A stretch of 56,021 nucleotides of DNA from Oscillospiraceae bacterium (GTDB lineage Bacteria > Bacillota > Clostridia > Oscillospirales > Acutalibacteraceae). A program made the position numbers and the translations under genes. Shown one piece after another: positions 8,498-17,214 of the stretch. Position 1 is the first letter of the stretch, and every line of letters starts with the position of its first letter. Below the pieces are notes generated by a model. The model was not told where the DNA came from, ran no database searches, and saw only the letters and a program-made list of their open reading frames with translations. The DNA lies in NCBI GenBank assembly GCA_015065615.1, contig SVPY01000016.1:1-56021 (forward strand), given 5' to 3'.

Positions 8498-10072
8498 TTA
8501 AAGCGCAGATTTAAAAGTATTGATTTTAATTTCTTTGAGAGTTATATTTTTTTCACTGCTAAGCTCAACGTAAGGTAAATTTCTGTCCATTAAAGCAGAG
8601 CCGTGGAAAGTACCTGCATTGGTTATTGTGTAAATACCTCCGTCCGTAAAAACTTCGATACTTGATCTGTCAATTAAAATTTTTGCATCGAAATTTTCTT
8701 TTTTAAGTGAAATTTTATTTTTGATTTTACCGATATAAACTTCGTTTAAATCAAAATCAAAGCCAATGTCATTTCCGAAAGCCTTTAAATTCAGTTTGCC
8801 GTTTTCTGTATACTCCGAATTAATTGTAATTAATATCGGGTCTGTGCCGACGTAAATTTTGGATTTGCCCTTTGCTTCAATTTCAAAATCTTCGTAAATA
8901 TCTTCGCTCTTTATATAACTGTCAAGCTCTTTTACGGGATTTGAAGCCAAATAGTATTCCTTACCGATGTTTTTTAAAGTTATCTCGGTCGGGATGCCCA
9001 TGTGCTGGGAATAATTCTTATCGATAAATGAACCCGTACGCATCCACTCAATTCTTATTCTTCTGTCACCCGGTGCATCGGAATAGGTTTGGGACGCGTA
9101 CCATGCGCCGTTATGGAGCTTTTTGTAATTGCCGTCAGGGATAAATTTACCGCCGATAATTTCACCCGTGATATAAACGTCGTGAGCGCCTATAAATACC
9201 CACTTGAATTTGCCGTCATCTGCTTTAATTCTGAATATATCAGGGCACTCGTTTTCTTCGGGGGTATTGAAGCGGAACCACTCTGTAAAATGCACTAAAT
9301 CATCAGTTTTAAATATTGCGTACTCTTCGCCGTCAAGGAATAAAGCAAGTAAATAACATTCAAGCTCGGGGCACCAGACAATTTTGGGGTCGCGGTTATC
9401 GCCTATTTTATGCTTTATAACGGGGTTATTTTCGTATTTTGTAAAGGTCTTTCCGCCATCTGTTGAATAAGCCATACACTGGGTAAACGCCTTTTCTTTC
9501 GTGTGACTTTGAGATGCCGCAGTATAATACAAAATAATTGTGGGTATATCGCTCTTTTGCTTTTTAAGAAGATTTTTCGTATCCACTATAGCAGAGCCGG
9601 AGAACATTGTGCCGAATTCATCGGGGTACAATGCTACGTCCCTTTCTTCCCAATGAATCAAATCGGTACTTGTGGCGTGCGCCCAGCTCATATTTTCCCA
9701 ATTGGGCTCGCAGGGGTTGTGCTGATAGAAGAGATGATAAACTCCGTTTAAATAAACCAAGCCGTTGGGGTCATTATTCCAGCCGAAATAAGGTGCGAAA
9801 TGAATTTGCGGGCGGTAAGGCTCATTGTAAGCACCTTCAACGATATATTCGTCGCTCTGCTCAGCGGTAAATTCTGCTTCGGGAGTTACGTTTAACCCGA
9901 TTTCCTTGCCTATATATTTTTCCACGTTTATATAAACCTTATAATCGGGTGCAAATTCATCCAGCCTCATATTAAAGTAAAGAACTCTTTTCTCACCCAT
10001 CATAAAATCCACGCGCTTCATTTTTGCGTTTAAATTCACTTTAAATACAAGATATTTTTTACTTATCAGCAT
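8498..10072 (-). CDS. Glycoside hydrolase family 32 (beta-fructosidase/sucrose-6-P hydrolase type)
   Basis: This 524-residue GH32 enzyme has the family's three catalytic blocks. The nucleophile motif is NDPNG (near residue 100, in WNNDPNG), the stabiliser is in GDNRDPK, and the acid/base is in NECPDIF. A beta-sandwich tail follows the propeller. About 90 residues precede the catalytic domain, resembling the DUF4980-type N-terminal module of some GH32 proteins. I chose ATG 10072 because a GGAGGTG site lies 5 bases upstream; a longer TTG reading from 10129 would contain that site. No signal peptide is visible, so it should cut imported sucrose, fructo-oligosaccharides or fructosyl residues in the cytoplasm and feed fructose to the adjacent kinase. 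Confidence 0.92.
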   Translation of the reverse strand: MLISKKYLVFKVNLNAKMKRVDFMMGEKRVLYFNMRLDEFAPDYKVYINVEKYIGKEIGLNVTPEAEFTAEQSDEYIVEGAYNEPYRPQIHFAPYFGWNNDPNGLVYLNGVYHLFYQHNPCEPNWENMSWAHATSTDLIHWEERDVALYPDEFGTMFSGSAIVDTKNLLKKQKSDIPTIILYYTAASQSHTKEKAFTQCMAYSTDGGKTFTKYENNPVIKHKIGDNRDPKIVWCPELECYLLALFLDGEEYAIFKTDDLVHFTEWFRFNTPEENECPDIFRIKADDGKFKWVFIGAHDVYITGEIIGGKFIPDGNYKKLHNGAWYASQTYSDAPGDRRIRIEWMRTGSFIDKNYSQHMGIPTEITLKNIGKEYYLASNPVKELDSYIKSEDIYEDFEIEAKGKSKIYVGTDPILITINSEYTENGKLNLKAFGNDIGFDFDLNEVYIGKIKNKISLKKENFDAKILIDRSSIEVFTDGGIYTITNAGTFHGSALMDRNLPYVELSSEKNITLKEIKINTFKSAL

Positions 10073-10152
10073 AACTACACCTCCATAACTTCCTATATTA
10101 ATGTTAACATATAAAAAATGCTTTATCAATGAACTATTTTAATAAGTTTATT

Positions 10153-10186
10153 GCACAAAAAAGCACCGCAAATTAATGCAGCGCCT
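10153..10186 (-). terminator. Intrinsic terminator after the GH2 gene
   Basis: On the minus strand a 10-bp stem (AGGCGCTGCA / TGCGGTGCTT, including G-T pairs) is followed by a T run. It separates the GH2 gene from the GH32-kinase pair. Confidence 0.8.
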
Positions 10187-10201
10187 TTTATTTGTTATTT
10201 T

Positions 10202-12541
10202 TTAAAAACCCTCGAATTCATCGAAATCAGCCAGCTTTAAAGCCTTTATATATTCCTCATAGGAGATATTCAAGGTTTTGGTGGTAAAGTGATTTTTGCC
10301 CTTTAAGCCGTTTGAAGTTTCCCATTCTATAAGAAGAAATTTAAATTCACAGATTTCGGGTACTTCGAAAATAGCTTCGCTTGAATCAGCATTAACCGTA
10401 AACTCATTTTCGGCAATAACTTCATTTGATAAAATATCGTAAACTTTGAATTTACCCTTAATATCCTCCCCGTAATCGTTGGCGGCAAAAAGCTTCATAA
10501 CGCCGTTTTCGGGCTCATCGAACATTAAAGCAAGGCGCTGCTGACTTCTTTTAATATAGTGATATGCAAGTTTCTTACAGTAATAGTAATCCACAACGGC
10601 GTCGGATATCTGAGGCCAGCCGTCAATAATATTCCACCAGATAATACCCGTTCTGCGCCATTTACCGATTCTGAAACGTTCAATAAAGTATTTTTTGGCT
10701 TCTGCCTGAGAAATCTGACTGCCTTTGCTGAACTGATCTAAATTTTCGGCTTCTTTACCGAATAAAGTATTATACTGATTTATCATTAAATTGATTCTGT
10801 ACTCATAAGGACCTTTAAAATCAATATCCATTTCGGCGGCGTGGCATATCCAATCGGGATTTACCGTAGCTTCTTTATTTTTTATCGGCCAAAGTTCGTT
10901 TTTACTTATATATTTTTCAAGTGATTTGGGAGAAGGACAGCCGTGGTAGCCTGTTTCGGAAGCAAAGTGGCATACGCTTGTTTTGTAGAAATTACCTTTG
11001 AAGTAATCACGGGGACCCCATAAATGATCTTCACTTGTGGGTTTATTTGTTAAAAAGGCTTCTTCATCCACGTAAGGTGATGATGGCAGGTAGGGTCTTA
11101 CTCTATCGTACTCCGAAATAACCTCAGGAAGAACTTTTCTTGTAAGTATGTTTTTATTGGGGTCGCCTTTTACCCTGTGCCAACCTAAAATACAGATATC
11201 ATTTTCGTTATCCCCTGCCCATAAGATAAGCGAGGGGTGATTGCGAAGGCGTTTAACTACCTTTACAGCTTCGTCTCTGAGATTATTCTGCATTCTTTCA
11301 TCCTGAGGGTAAGTACCGCAGCCCATACAGAAATCCTGCCAGACCATAATGCCTTTTTCGTCGCAGTAATTATAAAATTCGTCGCTTTCATACACGCTGC
11401 CGCCCCATACTCTTATTATGTTGCAGCCACAGTCGTAAGTCAGATCCAGAGCTTTTTGTAATCTCTCTTTACTTCTTGAGGGGAAAGAATCAAGAGGCAC
11501 CCAGTTAGTACCCATACAGAAAATCTTTTTTCCATTAATTTTAAAAAGGAACTCCCCTTCGCCCTTTTCGTTTGTGGTGGAGCTTCTTATAAGCTCTGCT
11601 GTTCTTACGCCGAATTTAATCTCTTTGGTATCTATAACTTTGCCTTTATATTTTAAACTTACCTTTATATCGTAAAGATTCTGTTCGCCGTTATTTCTGG
11701 GATACCAGAGTTTGGCGTTTTCGATATCAACGCAAAGCTCGCCGTAAGTATGCCACAAGCGTTTTTCATTTATAAAATATGAATCGCCGCATTTACCTTC
11801 AAAACAAACCGTGTAATCGAATAATAAATCGGCGTCCGTTTCCACCTGATAGAAGCAGGAAAGACTCGCTTTTTGCTTATTTGTATCAACATCAGTTGTA
11901 TAAACGTAAACCTGCTCTAATCTTTCGGGAAGCTTTTCGATTAATTTAACTTCCTTCCATATACCGCCTGAAACGAAACGCTGCAGAATATCCCACCCGA
12001 ACATAGCTGCTGACTTTCTTAAATGCAGGGAAGCGTAATTATACTCCTGCGCCCGCTGATTGGGTGTTACCTCGTATTTTCTCGCTTCTATCATAGAGGG
12101 ATAAATATGAACGATAAGTTCGTTTTCGCCGATTATCAGCTTATTTTTCACATTGATTTCGTGCTCAACGAACATATTATCGGTATGGGCAATAATCTCG
12201 CCGTTTAAAATAATATCTGCAACAGTATCGATACCGTCAAAGCGAAGATAGGTATTTTTACTGCCTTTTATGTCGCTTATGAATTTGGTGCTGTAATAAA
12301 GGTGGCGATTTTCGTATTTATAATAATGATAGGCATTCTGAGAAAAGAAGGGGTCGGGCTCAATGCCTGCTTTATGTAAATCAAGCTCGAAGTTACCGGG
12401 CACCGAAGCTTCAACAGTTAAATAATTTAAAGAAGATAAATCATTTATCGTATGGGGGTCAATTAATTTTTCCTCTTTTTCACGATGGGGAATTAAGGTA
12501 AGATTCCAAGGATTATTGAATTCGCACAAAATCTTATTCAT
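10202..12541 (-). CDS. Glycoside hydrolase family 2, beta-mannosidase-like
   Basis: This 779-residue protein has the GH2 layout: an N-terminal jelly roll (RFDGIDTVADIILNG), an immunoglobulin-like linker, a TIM barrel and a C-terminal region. The acid/base block reads WAGDNEND (Glu near 448), matching the family's W-x-G-x-N-E pattern, and the nucleophile block is ASETGYHG (Glu near 526). The N-terminal YEVTPNQRAQEYNY and the HLRKSAAMFGWD segment resemble beta-mannosidases more than beta-galactosidases. No signal peptide is visible, so the enzyme is cytoplasmic. It starts 9 bases after the GH43 gene with a GAGGT site, so the two are co-transcribed. The exact sugar is not certain. Confidence 0.88.
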   Translation of the reverse strand: MNKILCEFNNPWNLTLIPHREKEEKLIDPHTINDLSSLNYLTVEASVPGNFELDLHKAGIEPDPFFSQNAYHYYKYENRHLYYSTKFISDIKGSKNTYLRFDGIDTVADIILNGEIIAHTDNMFVEHEINVKNKLIIGENELIVHIYPSMIEARKYEVTPNQRAQEYNYASLHLRKSAAMFGWDILQRFVSGGIWKEVKLIEKLPERLEQVYVYTTDVDTNKQKASLSCFYQVETDADLLFDYTVCFEGKCGDSYFINEKRLWHTYGELCVDIENAKLWYPRNNGEQNLYDIKVSLKYKGKVIDTKEIKFGVRTAELIRSSTTNEKGEGEFLFKINGKKIFCMGTNWVPLDSFPSRSKERLQKALDLTYDCGCNIIRVWGGSVYESDEFYNYCDEKGIMVWQDFCMGCGTYPQDERMQNNLRDEAVKVVKRLRNHPSLILWAGDNENDICILGWHRVKGDPNKNILTRKVLPEVISEYDRVRPYLPSSPYVDEEAFLTNKPTSEDHLWGPRDYFKGNFYKTSVCHFASETGYHGCPSPKSLEKYISKNELWPIKNKEATVNPDWICHAAEMDIDFKGPYEYRINLMINQYNTLFGKEAENLDQFSKGSQISQAEAKKYFIERFRIGKWRRTGIIWWNIIDGWPQISDAVVDYYYCKKLAYHYIKRSQQRLALMFDEPENGVMKLFAANDYGEDIKGKFKVYDILSNEVIAENEFTVNADSSEAIFEVPEICEFKFLLIEWETSNGLKGKNHFTTKTLNISYEEYIKALKLADFDEFEGF

Positions 12542-12550
12542 ATTTACCTC

Positions 12551-13522
12551 TTATTTAATCTTTAAAGTGCCGTTTTCTTCAATTATATCTCTTATTATAA
12601 CGTGCTCGAAATCGCCGTCGGGTGTTTTTTGGTTGGGAGCGTGGAATGTAATTTTAAAATTACCCTCTTTATCTTTAAATATCATAGCGTGGCCGCCGTC
12701 GTAATCAAAATTTTCAATATAACCTTTTTCGTATAAGGGCTTTTCTTCCTGCACCCACGGGCCTTCAATTTTATTGCTTAATGAATGAGCAACACCTATG
12801 CAGTAGCCTTTATTACTAAAATTAGACCAAATCATCATAAGGTGATTTTCGCTGTTTTTAATAAGGTAAGGCCCGTCGGTTACACCGGTTGAAGCCCACT
12901 CGGGAGCATCCGCTCTGAAAAGCTCAACGGGCTCTGTTACAAAATGAGTAAAATCCTCGCTGAGCTGAGCGTAAGCCATCGTGCCTACTTTATCTGGCAA
13001 GCTTGTCCATTCGTGAACAAACGTCATATAGGGTGTGCCATCTTCATCTACATATAAAGTACCGTCGATAGTGTCCCAATCTTTAGGCGTTATACATCCG
13101 CCTGCAATATCTGTAAAAGGACCTTCGGGAGAAGATGATTTATACACGGAAACACTTCTGTGATTTGTAATATTTGAAAATACAGAAGTAAAAATATAGT
13201 AACTGCCCTTATAATAGTGGCACTCAGGCGCCCAGAACATATCTTTAACGCCGTGTGATACTTCTATTCCTTCCAGCACGGTAACAGGGTCGCACCAGTT
13301 TTCAAGGTCTTTACTTTTTAAGCAGATAACGTCAATTGACTTTTTGTTTTGACCGGGTGTGCCCCAAGCTTCGCTCATACTGCTTTTATATAAATAATAC
13401 ATATCGCCCACAAGCATAATAAATGGGTCGCGGCAAGGTGTTTTGGTACTTGTTTTATAAACAACTTCGCCTTTTGAGTCACATTTTTTAAATTCGGGTA
13501 AATTTAAATTTGAAATATACAT
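12551..13522 (-). CDS. Glycoside hydrolase family 43-like (arabinofuranosidase/xylosidase type)
   Basis: This 323-residue five-bladed propeller protein has GH43 hallmarks: CRDPFIM near the N-terminus (the Asp that acts as general base), FWAPECHYY, WDTIDGTLYVDEDG, and GVTDGPYLIK. These place it among arabinofuranosidase/xylosidase/arabinanase-type enzymes. I start it at ATG 13522, which has a GAGGTG site 6 bases upstream, rather than 13543, which lies inside the upstream gene. No signal peptide is visible. It belongs to the run coaBC, P-loop kinase, GH43, GH2. The probable substrate is a short arabinose- or xylose-containing oligosaccharide. Confidence 0.88.
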   Translation of the reverse strand: MYISNLNLPEFKKCDSKGEVVYKTSTKTPCRDPFIMLVGDMYYLYKSSMSEAWGTPGQNKKSIDVICLKSKDLENWCDPVTVLEGIEVSHGVKDMFWAPECHYYKGSYYIFTSVFSNITNHRSVSVYKSSSPEGPFTDIAGGCITPKDWDTIDGTLYVDEDGTPYMTFVHEWTSLPDKVGTMAYAQLSEDFTHFVTEPVELFRADAPEWASTGVTDGPYLIKNSENHLMMIWSNFSNKGYCIGVAHSLSNKIEGPWVQEEKPLYEKGYIENFDYDGGHAMIFKDKEGNFKITFHAPNQKTPDGDFEHVIIRDIIEENGTLKIK

Positions 13523-13532
13523 AGAATTCACC

Positions 13533-14105
13533 TCAGGTTTCAATTACAAAATCACATTTTTCCTTAATTCTGTAGGCTTCAAAGTACATCTCTTCCAAAG
13601 GAATCCAGCGGGATTTAAACATTTCGAGCATTTTTTCGCCGTTGCGCTTTAAAATTCTTTCAAGCCTTTTTTCTAAGAGTGAAGTTAAGAATATTTTTAA
13701 ATCGTAATAGGCTATAAGATTTTTATTCATTGAATAGGAGCCTTCTATAATTACGATATTTTCGATTTCTACTTCTTTTTCCTCTGCTAAAGCAAACACA
13801 CTGCAGTCAAAAGGCTGATATCTTACTTTTTCGCCGTTTTTGATGGGAATAAGCACTTTTTCTAAGAATCTTTCGTGGTCGATGTTTTCGCCCGGAGTGC
13901 TTAAACGCTGGTTGGTTCTTTGCTCGGGGCGAAGGAAAAATTCATCAATATGAATAACCGTTACTTTTTCGCCGAGACTTTTAAGTTCATTTTGTAAACT
14001 CAAAGCCAAAGTAGTTTTACCGGAAGCACATCTGCCGTCAATAGCCACTATAACTTTTTCTTTATTTTCTTTTAAGCTTAATATTTTACTTATAATATCA
14101 TTCAT
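13533..14105 (-). CDS. Uridine-kinase-like P-loop kinase
   Basis: This 190-residue protein opens with a Walker A motif (DGRCASGKTT, about residues 23-32). It continues like the uridine kinase/phosphoribulokinase family, with VTVIHIDEFFL and VIIEGSYSM as the substrate and Walker-B-like strands. It probably phosphorylates a nucleoside or small metabolite; which one cannot be told. It begins one base after the coaBC stop and is followed by GH43, so translation is likely coupled. Its size fits the stand-alone bacterial homologues often annotated only as AAA or uridine-kinase family. Confidence 0.8.
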   Translation of the reverse strand: MNDIISKILSLKENKEKVIVAIDGRCASGKTTLALSLQNELKSLGEKVTVIHIDEFFLRPEQRTNQRLSTPGENIDHERFLEKVLIPIKNGEKVRYQPFDCSVFALAEEKEVEIENIVIIEGSYSMNKNLIAYYDLKIFLTSLLEKRLERILKRNGEKMLEMFKSRWIPLEEMYFEAYRIKEKCDFVIET

Positions 14106-14106
14106 A

Positions 14107-15294
14107 TTAAATCTCTTTAATTTTATCTAAAATAAGCTTAGCGGCTTCATCCTTAGTCATTTTAGGCAGTTCAATTGCCTCGTCTTCTGTGATAAGTGTG
14201 ATAATATTGGTATCACCGCCAAAGCCTGCGCCCTCCGTTTTAATTGAATTAGCGCAGATCATATCGCAGTTTTTAGTATTTAGCTTCTTTCTTGAATTTT
14301 CAAGGAGATTTTCCGTTTCCATAGAGAAGCCCACGATAACCTGACCTTCTTTTTTGTTTTCGCCCAGGTATTTTAATATATCCTTTGTGCGCTTAAGCTC
14401 GATTTTCATATCGCCGTCTTTTTTCTTAATTTTATTATCGGCGGTAGTTACGGGAGTGTAATCGGCTACTGCGGCAGCTTTGATTATAATATCCTGCTCA
14501 CCGCTTATGCTTGTAACTGCGTTGAACATCTCTTCAGCGCTGTTTATTTTTATAGCTTTTACAAATTCGGGGACTTTTACGTCCATATTACCGTGAACCA
14601 AAGTAACGTCGGCGCCGCGGAGCATAGCGTTTTTAGCAATAGCACAGCCCATTTTACCGCTTGAGTGGTTGGTGATAAAGCGCACAGGGTCAATAGACTC
14701 TCTTGTAGCGCCTGCGGTTACCAGAACTTTTTTACCTATTAAATCCTTTTCAAAAGCAATTTCCTTTAAAATATACTCTAAAAGCAGGCTTTCCTCAGGC
14801 ATTCTGCCGTCGCCCATATCGCCGTTTGCCAGCATACCCGTGGCGGGCTTAACTATCTCGTAGCCGAATCTTTCAAGCTTTTTAATATTATCCTGCACAA
14901 TGGGGTTATGGTACATATTGTGATTCATGGCAGGTGAAATAATTTTCTTGCAGGGGCAAGCCATTACGGTGGTTGTGAGCATATCGTCCGCAATACCGTA
15001 GGCAATTTTGCCTATTACGTTGGCTGAAGCGGGAGCGATAAGCACAACGTCTGCCTGCTTTGCAATAGATACGTGCTCTACGCTGAATTCGAAGTTACGG
15101 TCAAATGTATCCACAAGGCACTTTGTACCTGTAAGGGACTCGAAGGTGACGGGAGTAATAAACTGAGTAGCGTTCTGAGTCATTAAAATATGAACGTTGC
15201 AGTGAAGCTTTTTAAGCATTCTTGCCAAGTTGGGAATTTTGTATGCCGCGATACTGCCTGTAACACCTAATACTACGGTTTTGCCTTTTAACAT
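14107..15294 (-). CDS. coaBC: Bifunctional phosphopantothenoylcysteine decarboxylase / phosphopantothenate-cysteine ligase
   Basis: This 395-residue CoaBC (Dfp) protein carries out two consecutive steps of coenzyme A synthesis. The N-terminal flavoprotein decarboxylase (CoaC) shows GSIAAYK and the PAMNHNMY active-site motif. The C-terminal ligase (CoaB) shows [10 protein letters not shown] and the IKKKDGDM lysine-rich loop. The start follows an AAGAGGT site. It is transcribed away from an ECF S component and coaX, so the three genes form a divergent pantothenate/CoA locus. Length and motifs are normal. Confidence 0.97.
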   Translation of the reverse strand: MLKGKTVVLGVTGSIAAYKIPNLARMLKKLHCNVHILMTQNATQFITPVTFESLTGTKCLVDTFDRNFEFSVEHVSIAKQADVVLIAPASANVIGKIAYGIADDMLTTTVMACPCKKIISPAMNHNMYHNPIVQDNIKKLERFGYEIVKPATGMLANGDMGDGRMPEESLLLEYILKEIAFEKDLIGKKVLVTAGATRESIDPVRFITNHSSGKMGCAIAKNAMLRGADVTLVHGNMDVKVPEFVKAIKINSAEEMFNAVTSISGEQDIIIKAAAVADYTPVTTADNKIKKKDGDMKIELKRTKDILKYLGENKKEGQVIVGFSMETENLLENSRKKLNTKNCDMICANSIKTEGAGFGGDTNIITLITEDEAIELPKMTKDEAAKLILDKIKEI

Positions 15295-15362
15295 CTTTCA
15301 TTACCTCTTTCTTTATTTTATATTAACAAAATTTTTTAATTTAAAGCCTTATTTTTTTCTTC

Positions 15363-15420
15363 ATTATATCACATTAAAGTTTTAAAATCTATAGAAATTA
15401 CAAATAAACCGTGGTATAAT
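15363..15420. promoter_or_regulatory. Divergent promoter pair, coaBC / S component-coaX
   Basis: Reading right, TATAAT at 15415-15420 is preceded by TGG (an extended -10), with TAGAAA at 15392-15397 as a weak -35, 17 bases away. Reading left, TATAAT at 15363-15368 is preceded by TGA, another extended -10. The rightward transcript would begin near 15427 and carry a leader of about 155 bases. Confidence 0.7.
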
Positions 15421-15426
15421 AAAGGA

Positions 15427-15581
15427 GTAAAGGAATAAATAAGCTTTATATTTATTGCAGACATTCTTTTTGAAGCCTGACAGAAGCGAAATAAACCCTT
15501 TATTTATCTTATGTATTGTATCCTTACCAAGGAATAATAACAAAAGGAGTGTCGGTATGAGGATGCCGACAAAGAAAGAAA
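15427..15581 (+). promoter_or_regulatory. Structured 5' leader of the S component-coaX operon, ending in an SD-hairpin-start arrangement
   Basis: The leader holds an AAATAAA/TTTATTT hairpin (about 15489-15505), a TCCTT/AAGGA hairpin (about 15520-15533), an AAAAGGAG ribosome site (15542-15549), and an 8-bp GTCGGTAT/ATGCCGAC hairpin with a GAGG loop (15551-15570). The start codon follows 11 bases later. I do not recognise it as any riboswitch class I know. Confidence 0.5.
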
Positions 15582-16229
15582 ATGAAAAAACAGAAAATTC
15601 TGAAAACAGTTCAACTCTCTCTGCTTTCCGCAATTATCGTTATACTGGCTTTCGTGCCCAATTTGGGCTACATAAAAGTACCGATACTTGCAATTCAGGC
15701 AACCACCGTACATATTCCCGTAATTATCGGCTCCATTCTTTTAGGACCCGTATCAGGCGGCATTTTGGGCGGTATTTTCGGTTTAACCAGTTTACTTAAT
15801 AACACCATGCAGCCCGGTATTACCTCCTTCTGCTTCTCGCCTTTTATTGAGATAGGCGCAGGTTTAGGCGGAAGCCCCTTAGCTTTAATAGTTTGCTTCG
15901 TACCGAGAATTCTCTGCGGTGTTGTTCCCTATTATATTTTTAAGCTCATTCAGAATAAGAGCAAAAACGAATTAAAGACAAGAAAGTTCTCCCTGCTTTT
16001 TTCAGGTGTTGCAGGCTCTATGACCAACACAATCCTCGTAATGGGTATGATATATTTATTCTTCGGTCAGCAGTATGCCGCAGCCCGCGGAATCGCTTTC
16101 GAAGCAGTTTTAGGCGTTGTACTTTCCGTTGTGGGTATTAACGGCACTATTGAAGCTGTTATTGCCGCGCTTATCTCCTCTGCAATCACTACGGCTATTT
16201 ACAGAAGTAAAATTCTTGACAGAATATGA
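15582..16229 (+). CDS. ECF transporter substrate-binding S component, probable pantothenate uptake
   Basis: This 215-residue integral membrane protein has about six hydrophobic segments and the small, glycine-rich character of energy-coupling-factor S components (GSILLGPVSGGILGGIFGL; a cytoplasmic KNELKTRK loop). No ATPase or T subunit is nearby, so it would use a shared ECF module. It sits 12 bases ahead of coaX and divergent from coaBC, which suggests pantothenate or a CoA precursor as substrate, as for PanT-type proteins; this is inference. The start at 15582 is unusual: the strong AAAAGGAG site is 32 bases upstream, with a perfect hairpin between. ATGs at 15557 and 15563 lie within that hairpin and are out of frame. 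Confidence 0.85.
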   Translation: MKKQKILKTVQLSLLSAIIVILAFVPNLGYIKVPILAIQATTVHIPVIIGSILLGPVSGGILGGIFGLTSLLNNTMQPGITSFCFSPFIEIGAGLGGSPLALIVCFVPRILCGVVPYYIFKLIQNKSKNELKTRKFSLLFSGVAGSMTNTILVMGMIYLFFGQQYAAARGIAFEAVLGVVLSVVGINGTIEAVIAALISSAITTAIYRSKILDRI

Positions 16230-16241
16230 GAGGGCTTATCT

Positions 16242-17009
16242 ATGATTTTAGCTATTGATATCGGTAACACAAATATAGTTATCGGCTGTTTTGATGAGAA
16301 TGAAGTTCTTTTTAAAGAGAGAGTTTCAACAAACAGAACCGCAACAGACCTTGAATACGCCGCCACTATGAAAACCGCTCTTGATATGCACGACGTTATT
16401 AAAAGCGATATTACGGGCGCAATTGTATCAAGTGTTGTGCCTTCGGTTACAAATACCGTTACAAGAGCGATTGAAAAGCTTTACTGCGTTAAGGCATTGG
16501 TAATAGGCCCCGGAATAAAGACGGGACTGAGCATAAAAATTGATAACCCCGCGCAGCTTGGCAGTGACCTTGTAGTTGATGCGGTGGCAGGTACAAACGA
16601 ATATCCTGTACCTCAGATAATTATCGATATGGGCACGGCAACAACCTTCTCCGTAATTAACGGCAATAAGGATTATTTGGGCGGCATTATTACAACAGGT
16701 ATGGCAGTATCAACCGATGCGCTTATCAGCCGCACTTCTCAGCTGCCCCGCTTCAGCTTCGATACCCCCAAAAAGGTTATAGGCACAAATACGGTTGACT
16801 GTTTAAAGAGCGGCCTTATGTATTCCAACGCCGCTATACTTGACGGTATTGTGGAAAGAATCGAGGAGGAGCTTGGCGAAAAGTGTACAGTAATTGCTAC
16901 GGGCGGTCTCTCCCACCTTGTTGTTCCCCTTTGCAAAAAGGATATAATTCTTGATGACGACCTTCTTTTAAAAGGCTTAATGCTTATTTACAACAAAAAC
17001 ACGAAATAA
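16242..17009 (+). CDS. coaX: Type III pantothenate kinase
   Basis: This 255-residue protein has the acetate/sugar kinase-HSP70 fold signatures of CoaX: AIDIGNTN at 3-10 (phosphate loop), GSDLVVDAVAG, and DMGTATTF in the middle. It phosphorylates pantothenate in the first committed step of CoA synthesis. Type III enzymes are not inhibited by CoA, so uptake and transcription become natural control points. It follows the S component by 12 bases with a GAGAGGG site, and a strong terminator ends the operon. Confidence 0.96.
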   Translation: MILAIDIGNTNIVIGCFDENEVLFKERVSTNRTATDLEYAATMKTALDMHDVIKSDITGAIVSSVVPSVTNTVTRAIEKLYCVKALVIGPGIKTGLSIKIDNPAQLGSDLVVDAVAGTNEYPVPQIIIDMGTATTFSVINGNKDYLGGIITTGMAVSTDALISRTSQLPRFSFDTPKKVIGTNTVDCLKSGLMYSNAAILDGIVERIEEELGEKCTVIATGGLSHLVVPLCKKDIILDDDLLLKGLMLIYNKNTK

Positions 17010-17015
17010 TCTTGC

Positions 17016-17046
17016 GGCTTGAAACTTTTGTTTCAGGCCAATTTTT
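17016..17046 (+). terminator. Intrinsic terminator after coaX
   Basis: A 10-bp stem (GGCTTGAAAC / GTTTCAGGCC, TTTT loop) is followed by a T run. Confidence 0.9.
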
Positions 17047-17145
17047 ATATATTTTACAAATTTTTTCAGTAAAACATTTTTAGGATTTATTTTTTTCACA
17101 AATATATAAAATTTTTAAAATTTTTCTCGCATTTTCCGAAATTTG

Positions 17146-17154
17146 TGGTATAAT
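17146..17154 (+). promoter_or_regulatory. Extended -10 promoter for purC
   Basis: TGGTATAAT lies about 60 bases upstream of the purC start. I see no convincing -35, which is usual for extended -10 promoters. Confidence 0.65.
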
Positions 17155-17214
17155 ATCTCTGTTAAATTATTTTACTTATTCGCGGTATGCAAACATGAAG
17201 GGAGTTATTTTCTA

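Noticed and set aside
10073-10129. Longer GH32 reading from a TTG
   Set aside because: It contains the GGAGGTG ribosome site for ATG 10072 and has no family similarity.
15427-15581. Known riboswitch (preQ1-II, THF, TPP) ahead of the S component
   Set aside because: The general shape (hairpin near the SD) resembles preQ1-II, but the conserved sequences of these classes are not present.
15557-15799. Open reading frame with an ideal SD at ATG 15557
   Set aside because: It runs out of frame through the S component gene and gives an arginine-rich nonsense sequence. I treat the ATG as hidden in the hairpin.
17143-17214. Longer purC reading
   Set aside because: It overlaps the extended -10 promoter; ATG 17215 has a good ribosome site and the conserved start.
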